Below are positions 46,740-54,588 of a stretch of DNA of 64,000 bases, piece after piece (position 1 is the first letter of the stretch; the number at the start of each line of letters is the position of its first letter). The position numbers and the translations under genes are program-made. The notes under the pieces are model-generated. The model was not told the DNA's origin. It did not search any database and was given only the letters and a program-made list of their open reading frames with translations. Source of the DNA: Roseateles sp049532965 (GTDB lineage: Bacteria; Pseudomonadota; Gammaproteobacteria; Burkholderiales; Burkholderiaceae_C); the NCBI RefSeq assembly GCF_049532965.1, contig NZ_CP186694.1, positions 1,054,001 to 1,118,000 on the forward strand. Reading direction: 5' to 3'.

Positions 46740-48146
46740 ATGCATACATCCAACCCGGCGGCTCCGTGGAGTCCCCAACTTTGTCAACTCGCGGCCGCAC
46801 TGGCGGCGGTGCTCTCGGTGTCCGCCTGCGGTGGCGGCGGATCAGGCAGCAGCGCCAATGACGGCGTGGCGGTCAATGCGCCAGCCCCATCCGCAGCGCC
46901 CGCTCCGGCACCAGGCGTGGGAGTTGCACCGGCGCCTTCATCGGCACCCGCGCCAGCGCCAGCACCCGCGACTTCGCCATCGCCCGCACCGGCGCCTGCG
47001 CCTGCGCCTGCGCCAGCAACTTCACCCGCGCCAGCGCCCGCACCAGCGCCAGCGTCCGCACCAGCCCCTGCCCCCGCACCGGCGCCAGCCCCCGCACCGG
47101 CGCCGGTGGCCGCACCCGCAGCCACCAGCGGTGACAGCGGCGGTTTTGCCGGCACGGTGACCGGCGGCGGCAACGCGGCGGCGATCAGCGTCGCCACGGC
47201 GGCGGAGATGCAGGCGGCGATCAACGCCTACAGCGGCACCGGCGGCCTGGTGCTGCGCTACACGGGCCGGTTCGACTTCGCCTCCATTCCCGATCCCTGC
47301 ACGCAGTGGAAGAAGGCCCCGGGCGCCATCGTCGAGATCAAGAACAAGAGCCACATCACGATCCAGGGGGACGACGGTTCGGCGGCCAACTTCGGTCTGT
47401 CGATCAAGGCCGGCTCGACGGACATCCTGATCCGCAACATGACGATCGGTCTGCTGCCCGGATCCATCGACGCCATCGGCATCGAGGGCCTGAGCGGCAA
47501 GTACCCCAGCAACATCTGGATCGACCACAACACGCTGTTCAGCTCGATGACGGAATGCGCCGGCGCGGGCGACCTCGAGTTCGATGGTCTCGTCGACAAC
47601 AAGCTCGGCGCGCATCACATCACCTACAGCTACAACCACATCCACGACCATCACAAGGTCGGGCTGATGGGGGCCAGCGACAGCGATCTGGGCGACCGCT
47701 ACATCACCTTCCACCACAACCACTACCGCAACGTCGGCTCGCGCGTGCCGCTGCAGCGCGGGGGCTACAGCCATCTCTACAACAACCTCTACAGCGGCGT
47801 GACGACCAGCGGCATCAACGTCCGCATGGGCGGGTATGCGCTGATCGAGGCGAACTACTTCGAGCACTCGAAGAATCCGGTGACGTCGCGGGACAGCCCG
47901 ACCCTGGGCTATTGGGAACTGCGCGGCAACAACATCACGACGCCGGCGGACTTCGCGACCTATGGAATCACCTGGGTGGCGAGCGGCGACAGTCCGTCGC
48001 GCGACGCGACCGACTGGGTCAGCACGGGCGGCTTCCCCGTCTCGATCTCGTACCGGTACAGCGCGGATTCACCGTCCTGCGTGAAGGCGAAGCTGCCTGC
48101 GGCGGCGGGTGCGGGCACCGGCCTGGCGAAGATCAACTGCGGCTGA
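46740..48146 (+). CDS. Polysaccharide lyase family 1 pectate lyase lipoprotein
   Basis: A 468-residue exported enzyme. The signal ends in a lipobox (LSVSAC, Cys30), then a poly-Gly stretch and a long Ala-Pro linker (about 48-125) before the parallel beta-helix. WIDHNTLFSS (258-267), DGLVDNK (280-286), SYNHIHDHHKVGLMG and the catalytic loop RVPLQRG with Arg338 identify a PL1 pectate lyase, which cleaves polygalacturonate by beta-elimination with calcium. The lipid anchor and linker would hold the enzyme at the envelope. No pectin-uptake genes are nearby. An upstream in-frame ATG at 46689 would add 17 residues; 46740 gives the better signal. Confidence 0.9.
   Translation: MHTSNPAAPWSPQLCQLAAALAAVLSVSACGGGGSGSSANDGVAVNAPAPSAAPAPAPGVGVAPAPSSAPAPAPAPATSPSPAPAPAPAPAPATSPAPAPAPAPASAPAPAPAPAPAPAPAPVAAPAATSGDSGGFAGTVTGGGNAAAISVATAAEMQAAINAYSGTGGLVLRYTGRFDFASIPDPCTQWKKAPGAIVEIKNKSHITIQGDDGSAANFGLSIKAGSTDILIRNMTIGLLPGSIDAIGIEGLSGKYPSNIWIDHNTLFSSMTECAGAGDLEFDGLVDNKLGAHHITYSYNHIHDHHKVGLMGASDSDLGDRYITFHHNHYRNVGSRVPLQRGGYSHLYNNLYSGVTTSGINVRMGGYALIEANYFEHSKNPVTSRDSPTLGYWELRGNNITTPADFATYGITWVASGDSPSRDATDWVSTGGFPVSISYRYSADSPSCVKAKLPAAAGAGTGLAKINCG
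46881..47114 (+). repeat. Ala-Pro repeat tract inside the pectate lyase gene
   Basis: About 78 codons made mostly of alternating Ala and Pro, in repeated GCG/GCA/GCC-CCx triplets with Ser/Thr interruptions. It encodes an extended rod linking the lipid-anchored N-terminus to the catalytic domain. The near-repeat could change length by slippage. Confidence 0.85.
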
Positions 48147-48268
48147 TGGACCGCCCTGGCGGCAACGGAACAGTGGCGTAGTGGCGACGTAGCGGCGCAG
48201 GAGCGGCGACGGGAGCGGAAGTTGCCGCGAGCGTGGCATCAAGGCCGCAATCAAGGAGCTTCGCCGCG

Positions 48269-48766
48269 ATGTCCGATTCGATGGACCTGATCCTGTGGCG
48301 CCATGCCGAAGCGGCCGATGCCGCGCCGGGGATGGACGACCTGTCGCGCGTCCTCACCGGCCGCGGCGAGCGCCAGGCTCGCGACACGGCGCACTGGCTG
48401 GACAAGCACCTGCCGAAGGACACCCGCGTGCTGGTCAGCCCGGCGGTACGCACGCGCCAGACCGTGCAGGACCTGAAGCGCAAGGTCGAGCTGAGCGACG
48501 CGCTGGCGCCGAAGCAGCGCGTCGCCCAGTTGCTGGAAGCGGCCAACTGGGCGGACGCGACTTCGCCGGTGATGGTGGTCGGCCACCAGCCGACGCTGGG
48601 TCTGGCGCTGGCGCACCTGGTCGGCGGCGTGCCGCTGGCACAACTGGCCGACATCGCCCCCTGGCGGATGCGCAAGGGCGCGGTCTGGTGGCTGCGCTGC
48701 GAGCGCGACGCCCACGACCGGCCCGGGGTGCTGGTGGTGGCGGTCCATTCCCCCGATCTGCCGTGA
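48269..48766 (+). CDS. sixA: Phosphohistidine phosphatase SixA-like
   Basis: A 165-residue histidine phosphatase. The N-terminal LWRHAEA (Arg11-His12) gives the phospho-accepting His, RTRQTVQDL follows, and VVGHQPTLGLAL carries the second catalytic His. SixA removes phosphate from histidine, originally described on the ArcB HPt domain and the nitrogen PTS. AAGGAG precedes the ATG. It is not obviously tied to its neighbours here; the CorC-like gene follows 108 bp later. Confidence 0.87.
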   Translation: MSDSMDLILWRHAEAADAAPGMDDLSRVLTGRGERQARDTAHWLDKHLPKDTRVLVSPAVRTRQTVQDLKRKVELSDALAPKQRVAQLLEAANWADATSPVMVVGHQPTLGLALAHLVGGVPLAQLADIAPWRMRKGAVWWLRCERDAHDRPGVLVVAVHSPDLP

Positions 48767-48874
48767 TCCTGGCCTCCATCGGTCAGGCTTTCCGGCAGCG
48801 CCAGCTTCCATCGGGGAGGCTGACGGCCGGGAGGCGCCCGCTACACTGGCGGCTTCCCCATTCCGAAAGCCGCC

Positions 48875-50197
48875 TTGAGTTCCAGCCTCCTGCTCATCGT
48901 CTGCCTGATCGCCGCCAGCGCCTTTTTCTCGATGGCGGAGCTGTCACTGGCCGCGTCGCGGCGGCTGAAGCTGCGCCAGCTGGCGGACGAAGGGGATGGG
49001 CGTGCGGATCAGGTGCTGAAGGTCCAGGAACAGCCGGGGTACTACTTCACCGTCGTGCAGATCGGCGTCAACACGCTGGCCATCCTGGCGGGCGTCGTCG
49101 GGGAGGGCGCGCTGACGCCGCACTTCGAGTCGCTGCTGCGGCCGCTGATCGAGATCGACGCCGCGCAGCGCCTGGCCTTCGCGCTCTCCTTCGGCTGCGT
49201 GACCATCCTCTTCGTCGTGCTGGCGGACCTGCTGCCCAAGCGGCTCTCGATGAACGAGCCGGAGCGCGTCGCGATGGCGCTGATCCGGCCGATGCTCTTC
49301 CTGACCGTGCTGCTGCGGCCGCTGGCCTGGGCCCTGAACCTGGTCTCCGACGGCCTGTTGCGCCTGCTCGGCCGGCCGGTGAGCCCGGACAACACCATCA
49401 CCCATGACGACATCCTCGCGCTGGCTGCCGCCGGCCACCGGGCCGGCGTCGTCGCGGCCGCGGAGCAGCAGGTGATCGAGAACGTCTTCGAGCTGGAGAC
49501 GCGCACCGTCGAGTCGTCGATGACCTCGCGCGAGCGCGTCGTCTATTTCTCGCTCGATGACGACGAGGCGCTGGTGCGCACGCGGATCGCCGATTCGCCG
49601 CACTCCACCTACCTGGTCTGCGACGGCGAGATCGACCGGGTGGTCGGCTACGTCGACGCTACCGATCTGTTCCAGCGCGTGTTGCGCGGCGAGGTGATCT
49701 CGCTGCGCGCCGAGCCGGCGCTGATCAAGAAGGTGCTGATCGTGCCGGACCGGCTCACGCTGGCCGAGGTGCTGACGCAGTTCCGCCAGGCGCATGAGGA
49801 CTTCGCGGTGATCGTCAACGAGTACTCGCTGGTGGTCGGCGTCATCACGCTGAACGACGTGATGAGCACGGTGATGGGATCACTGGTCTCCACCGACGAG
49901 GAGGAACAGCAGATCATCCGCCGCGATGACGGCAGCTTCCTGGCCGACGGCATCACGCCGATTCCGGACGTGCAGCGCGCGCTGGGGCTCGATGACTTCC
50001 CGCATTCCGGCCAGTACGACACGCTGGCGGGTTTCCTGATGGTGATGCTGCGCCGCATTCCCAAGCGCACCGACGTGGTCGAGTGGCACGGCTGGCGCTT
50101 CGAGGTGGTGGACGTCGACAGCCACCGCGTGGACCAGGTCATGATCGCGCGCTCGGGCGCGCCGTCGACGGGCGCGGGAGCGTCGGCGGCGGGCTGA
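48875..50197 (+). CDS. Hemolysin-family (CorC/HlyC, CNNM-type) membrane protein
   Basis: A 440-residue protein starting at TTG. The N-terminal DUF21 region (about 1-180) has four hydrophobic helices, including LLLIVCLIAASAFFSMAELSLAA. A CBS pair (about 195-330) follows, with EVISLRAEPALIKKVLIVPDRLTLAEVL and AVIVNEYSLVVGVITLNDVM, then a CorC_HlyC domain (about 345-430). Related proteins act in magnesium or cobalt efflux or homeostasis. The 3' end overlaps the convergent lytic transglycosylase gene by 59 bp. Confidence 0.87.
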   Translation: MSSSLLLIVCLIAASAFFSMAELSLAASRRLKLRQLADEGDGRADQVLKVQEQPGYYFTVVQIGVNTLAILAGVVGEGALTPHFESLLRPLIEIDAAQRLAFALSFGCVTILFVVLADLLPKRLSMNEPERVAMALIRPMLFLTVLLRPLAWALNLVSDGLLRLLGRPVSPDNTITHDDILALAAAGHRAGVVAAAEQQVIENVFELETRTVESSMTSRERVVYFSLDDDEALVRTRIADSPHSTYLVCDGEIDRVVGYVDATDLFQRVLRGEVISLRAEPALIKKVLIVPDRLTLAEVLTQFRQAHEDFAVIVNEYSLVVGVITLNDVMSTVMGSLVSTDEEEQQIIRRDDGSFLADGITPIPDVQRALGLDDFPHSGQYDTLAGFLMVMLRRIPKRTDVVEWHGWRFEVVDVDSHRVDQVMIARSGAPSTGAGASAAG

Positions 50198-50732
50198 GTT
50201 CACCGCCCAGCGCGGTGTAGTGCCGCAGCACCTGCCGCGCATACGCCTCTCGCTTTGCCGGATCGCGGGCGTTGTAGGCGCCCAGCGCGTTGGCATTGCG
50301 GCCCATTGCCTGGAAGTTGCTCGCCAGGATCCAGGCGCCGACGAAGACGTTGACGCAGGGGACTTGCAGGTCCCGCGCCTGGACGCCGTGGCGCGCCAGG
50401 GTCGGCAGCCAGGAGGAGTTGATCTGCATCAGGCCGATGTCGGTCGAGCCATTGCGATTGCGGTGGCTCGCGGTCGGATTGAGTCCGGATTCCTGGCGCG
50501 CGATGGCTTTCAGCAACAGCGGTGAGACGCCGTAGCGGTGGCCGGCGGCGATGAAGCACGCGTCGAAGCGATCGGGATGAGGACGCGCACGCGGCGAAGC
50601 CGCCAGCGCGGGCGCAGCGACAGGCCGCTGTGCCTGCGGCGCGGACGGTGTCGCGGAAGACGCCGGCGTGGCCTGGAGCGGCGTCAAGGCCTGTGCCAGC
50701 ACGGCGACCAGGGTCCCGCCCAGACGCTTCAT
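50139..50732 (-). CDS. Lytic transglycosylase, IagB/VirB1-like
   Basis: A 197-residue protein with a signal-peptide-like N-terminus (MKRLGGTLVAVLAQALTPL) and a Pro/Ala-rich spacer to about 55. The SLT domain has catalytic Glu81 in ARQESGLNP, then STDIGLMQINSSWLPTL and the later ALGAYNARD. This compact form resembles IagB/VirB1-type muramidases that open peptidoglycan for envelope machines. No secretion system is adjacent; the PilB-like ATPase at 59-61.7 kb and pilU are the only pilus genes in the window. AAGGAG precedes the ATG. Confidence 0.82.
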   Translation of the reverse strand: MKRLGGTLVAVLAQALTPLQATPASSATPSAPQAQRPVAAPALAASPRARPHPDRFDACFIAAGHRYGVSPLLLKAIARQESGLNPTASHRNRNGSTDIGLMQINSSWLPTLARHGVQARDLQVPCVNVFVGAWILASNFQAMGRNANALGAYNARDPAKREAYARQVLRHYTALGGELSPPPTLPRPSTARPSARS

Positions 50733-50966
50733 CGTTGCTCCTTGTCGAATCGCATGTGTCCGGTCCTTCGTGAACGGCGGCGCCGATGCGGCGGGCCCTG
50801 GCGCTAGTCGACGCCGACCGGGCATTGGTGCGGAGCGCGGACCGCGCGATTGCGGGGATTCGTCAAAGCTGGACGCTCTGCGGGCGCGCAGGGACTGGGC
50901 GCGAGGCATCGGCCAGGGTGTCCGTGACCTGCGGGGGCCGTGGGCACGCTGGGCCACAATGCGCGG

Positions 50967-53063
50967 ATGACTGCCTCGACCGATTCCGTCTCTTCGATGA
51001 CCGCCGAACAGGCGGCCGTGCGCGCCGGCCAATTGCGCGACCTGCTGCATCACCACGCGCATCTCTATTACGTGCTCGACGCGCCGTCGCTGCCCGACGC
51101 CGAGTACGACAAGCTCTTCCAGGAACTCCAGGCGATCGAGGCGGCTCACCCGGACCTGCTGACGCCGGATTCGCCGACGCAGCGCGTGGGCGGGCAGGTG
51201 CTGGACGGCTTCGTGCCCGTCAAGCATGTGGTGCCGATGCTGTCCATCCGCACGGAAACTGATACCGAGGCCAGCGGCGCCGAGAACTTCGATGCCCGCG
51301 TGCGCCGCGAGCTGGACCTGGAGGCGAATGCCGCGCCCGTCGAGTACGCCGCCGAGCTCAAGTTCGACGGCCTGGCGATCAACCTGCGCTATGAGCACGG
51401 CGTGCTGGTGCAGGCCGCGACGCGCGGCAATGGTGAAACGGGCGAGGACGTGACGCAGAACGTGCGCACGATCAAGCAGATCCCGCTGCGCCTGCACGGC
51501 GAGGGCGCGAAAGCCGCGGTGCTGGAGGTCCGCGGCGAGGTCTACATGCGCCGGGACGATTTCGAAGCGCTCAACGAGCGCCAGCGCGCGGCGAATGAAA
51601 AGACCTTCGTCAACCCGCGCAACACGGCGGCAGGCGCGATCCGCCAGCTCGACCCCGAGCTGGTGCGGCAGCGGCCGCTGAGCTTCTTCGCCTATGGCAT
51701 CGGCGAGACGCAGGGGTGGGAGATCCCGCCGACGCATTCGGGGCTGCTCGATGCGCTGCAAGGCTACGGGCTGCCGGTCAATGGGGACCGCGCGGTCGTG
51801 CGCGGCGCCGAGGGGCTGGTGCGCTTCCATCGCGAAATCGGCGAGAAGCGCGATGCGCTGCCCTTCGACATCGACGGGGTGGTCTACAAGGTCAACAGCC
51901 GCGAGCTGCAACGGCGGCTCGGCTTCGTGTCGCGCGAGCCGCGCTGGGCCGTTGCGCACAAGTACCCGGCGCAGGAGCAGGTGACCCGGCTGGACCGCAT
52001 CGAGATCCAGGTGGGCCGCACCGGCAAGCTGACGCCGGTGGCCAAGCTGGAGCCGGTCTTCGTCGGTGGCACCACCGTCAGCAACGCGACGCTGCACAAC
52101 CTCTTCGAGATGCGCCGGAAGGGCATTCGCGTGGGAGACCAGGTGATCATCCGGCGCGCCGGCGATGTGATCCCGGAAGTGGTTGGCAAGGTCGACGCCC
52201 GGCGCGCCAGCTACGTGCCCAATTTCCGCATGCCGCGGCACTGCCCGATCTGCGGGAGCGACGTCGTGCGCGAGAAGGGAGGCATCGATCACCGCTGCAG
52301 CGGTGGCATCTTCTGTCCCGCGCAGCGCAAGCAGGCGCTGCTGCACTTCGCCGGACGCCGCGCAATGGACATCGAGGGCCTGGGCGACAAGCTCGTCGAC
52401 CAACTGGTCGATGGCGGCATCGTGACCAGCCTGCCGGGGCTCTACAAGCTCGGCGTCGCCAAGCTGACGGCGCTGGAGCGCATGGGGGAGAAGAGCGCGC
52501 AGAACCTGGTCGACGCGCTGGAGAAGAGCAAGCACACGACCCTGGCGCGCTTCCTGTTCGCGCTCGGCATCCGGCAGGTCGGCGAGACGACGGCCAAGGA
52601 CCTTGCCAAGCACTTCGGCAACATGGACGCGCTGATGGCGGCGACCGAGGAGCAATTGCTCGAGGTCAAGGACGTCGGCCCGGTGGTGGCGAGGAGCATC
52701 GCGGCGTTCTTCGCCGAGGCGCACAACCGCGAGGTCGTGGAGCAGTTGATCGCGGCCGGCGTCGAGTACCCGAAGAGCGAGGGCGCCGCGGCGGTACCTG
52801 CGGGGCCGCAGCCGCTCGCGGGCAAGACGCTGGTGCTGACGGGAACGCTGCCGACGCTGTCACGCGACGAGGCCAAGGAGCTCATCGAGGCCGCGGGAGG
52901 CAAGGTGAGCGGATCGGTGTCGAAGAAGACCAGCTACGTGATCGCCGGCGAGGAGGCCGGATCCAAGCTGGACAAGGCGCACGAACTGGGCGTCACCGTC
53001 CTGGACGAGGCGGGCCTGCAGGCGCTGCTGGCGGCACCGCCGGACGCGATCGCCGCCGGGTGA
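50967..53063 (+). CDS. ligA: NAD-dependent DNA ligase LigA
   Basis: A 698-residue replicative ligase. The Ia domain (YYVLDAPSLPDAEYD) binds NAD, and catalytic Lys132 lies in AELKFDGLAI. The OB domain (about 330-400), a four-cysteine zinc finger (CPICGSDV through CPAQ, about 425-455), helix-hairpin-helix motifs (about 465-590) and a C-terminal BRCT domain (about 615-695) are all present. The start MTASTDSVSS is the first ATG giving the expected N-terminus; an ATG ten codons in is also possible. It is separated from zipA by about 8.9 kb. Confidence 0.95.
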   Translation: MTASTDSVSSMTAEQAAVRAGQLRDLLHHHAHLYYVLDAPSLPDAEYDKLFQELQAIEAAHPDLLTPDSPTQRVGGQVLDGFVPVKHVVPMLSIRTETDTEASGAENFDARVRRELDLEANAAPVEYAAELKFDGLAINLRYEHGVLVQAATRGNGETGEDVTQNVRTIKQIPLRLHGEGAKAAVLEVRGEVYMRRDDFEALNERQRAANEKTFVNPRNTAAGAIRQLDPELVRQRPLSFFAYGIGETQGWEIPPTHSGLLDALQGYGLPVNGDRAVVRGAEGLVRFHREIGEKRDALPFDIDGVVYKVNSRELQRRLGFVSREPRWAVAHKYPAQEQVTRLDRIEIQVGRTGKLTPVAKLEPVFVGGTTVSNATLHNLFEMRRKGIRVGDQVIIRRAGDVIPEVVGKVDARRASYVPNFRMPRHCPICGSDVVREKGGIDHRCSGGIFCPAQRKQALLHFAGRRAMDIEGLGDKLVDQLVDGGIVTSLPGLYKLGVAKLTALERMGEKSAQNLVDALEKSKHTTLARFLFALGIRQVGETTAKDLAKHFGNMDALMAATEEQLLEVKDVGPVVARSIAAFFAEAHNREVVEQLIAAGVEYPKSEGAAAVPAGPQPLAGKTLVLTGTLPTLSRDEAKELIEAAGGKVSGSVSKKTSYVIAGEEAGSKLDKAHELGVTVLDEAGLQALLAAPPDAIAAG

Positions 53064-53125
53064 ACGCGACGCGCCCGCGGACGAGCGCCGCGGGCGAAGG
53101 ATGAGGACCGCGAGCCGCCGGGTCT

Positions 53126-54016
53126 TCAGGACGCGGCGCGCGGCGTCGTCGATGGCAGCCGCAGCACGCCGACGGCGAGTGCGGTGCCCAGCAGCACGAC
53201 CAGGCATCCCATCGCCATGCCGGCGGTGAGCGTCTCGCCCAGGAAGACCCAGCCCCACAGCAGCCCGAAGACCGGGATCAGGAAGGTCACCGAGATCGTG
53301 TTGGTCGGGCCGACGCGCTTCATCAGGCGGAAGAACAGGATGTAGGCGACGCCGGTGCACAGCAGCGCGAGCAGGGCGACCGCGCCCCAGGCGCCGGCGC
53401 TGGGCAGCGCGGCCGGACGCAGCGTCCAGGCGGGCGCGGCCAGCATCAGCGCCGCGGCGAACTGGCTGCCGGTCGCCACCGCCAGCGGGCTGGCGCCGCC
53501 CAGGTAGCGCTTGGTGGCGCTGGCGGCGATGCCGTAGCTCAGCGCGGCGATCAGGCAGGCCACGATCGCGAAGCCGCTGCCGCCGGCCTTGAACGAGGCC
53601 TTGTCCCAGGCCAGCAGCACCACGCCGCCGAAGCCCAGCGCCAGGCCCAGCAGCCGCGAGCCGTCCAGGCGTTGTCCGAACCAGGCCCAGGCCACGAGCG
53701 CGCCCCACATCGGCGTCGTCGCGTTCAGGATGCTCGACAGGCCGGCGTTGATCGACAGTGCCGCGTAGCTGAACAGCGCGAACGGAAAGGCGCTGTTCAG
53801 GAAGCCCACCAGCAGCAGGCCCTTCCAGTGGGTGCGCAGGTCGCCGAGCCCTTCACGCAGCCCCAGCAACGGGATCAGGAACAGCGACGCACCCGCGACG
53901 CGCACGGCGGCGGTGGCCACCGCGCCGAATTCCGGCGCGGCCAGCCGCATGAACAGGAACGAGGCGCCCCAGATGGCGGCCAGGATGAGGAGTTCGATCA
54001 GATCGCTGCGCTTCAC
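53126..54016 (-). CDS. EamA/DMT-family exporter
   Basis: A 296-residue protein with about ten hydrophobic segments and the internal duplication of the drug/metabolite transporter family (two EamA repeats, about 5-140 and 150-285). LILAAIWGASFLFMRLAAPEFGAV is the first helix signature, and TFLIPVFGLLWGWVFLGE lies in the second repeat. It starts at GTG, and the GTGA overlaps the ogt stop by 4 bp, so it is part of the alkylation-repair operon. Substrate unknown. Confidence 0.85.
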   Translation of the reverse strand: MKRSDLIELLILAAIWGASFLFMRLAAPEFGAVATAAVRVAGASLFLIPLLGLREGLGDLRTHWKGLLLVGFLNSAFPFALFSYAALSINAGLSSILNATTPMWGALVAWAWFGQRLDGSRLLGLALGFGGVVLLAWDKASFKAGGSGFAIVACLIAALSYGIAASATKRYLGGASPLAVATGSQFAAALMLAAPAWTLRPAALPSAGAWGAVALLALLCTGVAYILFFRLMKRVGPTNTISVTFLIPVFGLLWGWVFLGETLTAGMAMGCLVVLLGTALAVGVLRLPSTTPRAAS

Positions 54017-54588
54017 GCGGGCACCTCTTGCTTGTTGTTGCGGCGCGGGGCCGGGTTCTTGGAAGGCGAGGGGCGAAGGGTAGCGGGGAGTCCACCCTCC
54101 AGTGTCAGTAGGGCTTCCTTGCGGTGCAGGCCGCCGGCGTATCCGGTCAGGCTGCCGTCGGCGCCGAGCACGCGGTGGCAGGGGATCAGGACCGACACGG
54201 GATTGCGGCCCACCGCCGCGGCGACCGCGCGAACCGCATCGGGACGCCCCAGGCGGGCGGCAAGCTGTCCATAAGTGACGGTCTGCCCGGCGGGGATGCC
54301 GAGCAGGGCGTCCCAGACTGCTCGCTGGAAGGCCGTGCCGGTGGGGGACATCCGGGGGAGCGGGGGCTGCGCCAGGGCGAGGCTGCGATCGCCCGCGAAA
54401 TAGGCGCGCACGGCGGCGACCGTGTCGCGCAGCAGCGGGTCGGCGTCGTCGCGCGGTACGGCCAGCGCGCCCGGATGGTATTTCTGGTCCTCGAACCACA
54501 GGCCGGACAGGCCCTCGGCATTGCGGGCGATCAGCAGACGGCCCAGCGGGGTGTCGGTCTCGGTCCAGGCGGTGTGAAGCGGCTTCAT
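54013..54588 (-). CDS. ogt: Methylated-DNA--protein-cysteine methyltransferase
   Basis: A 191-residue suicide repair protein that transfers alkyl groups from O6-guanine to its own cysteine. The active-site motif IPCHRV gives Cys137, and GTAFQRAVWDALLGIPAGQTVTYGQLA is the DNA-binding helix region. The N-terminal ribonuclease-like domain is present. The C-terminus has an extra ~25 Pro/Lys/Asn-rich residues. The ATG overlaps the end of the Ada-AlkA fusion gene by 4 bp. Confidence 0.93.
   Translation of the reverse strand: MKPLHTAWTETDTPLGRLLIARNAEGLSGLWFEDQKYHPGALAVPRDDADPLLRDTVAAVRAYFAGDRSLALAQPPLPRMSPTGTAFQRAVWDALLGIPAGQTVTYGQLAARLGRPDAVRAVAAAVGRNPVSVLIPCHRVLGADGSLTGYAGGLHRKEALLTLEGGLPATLRPSPSKNPAPRRNNKQEVPA

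Noticed and set aside
42913..46800. 1295-codon open frame antisense to ku and ligD
   Set aside because: Same artefact: high GC removes stops on the opposite strand. Ku and LigD on the plus strand are unmistakable.
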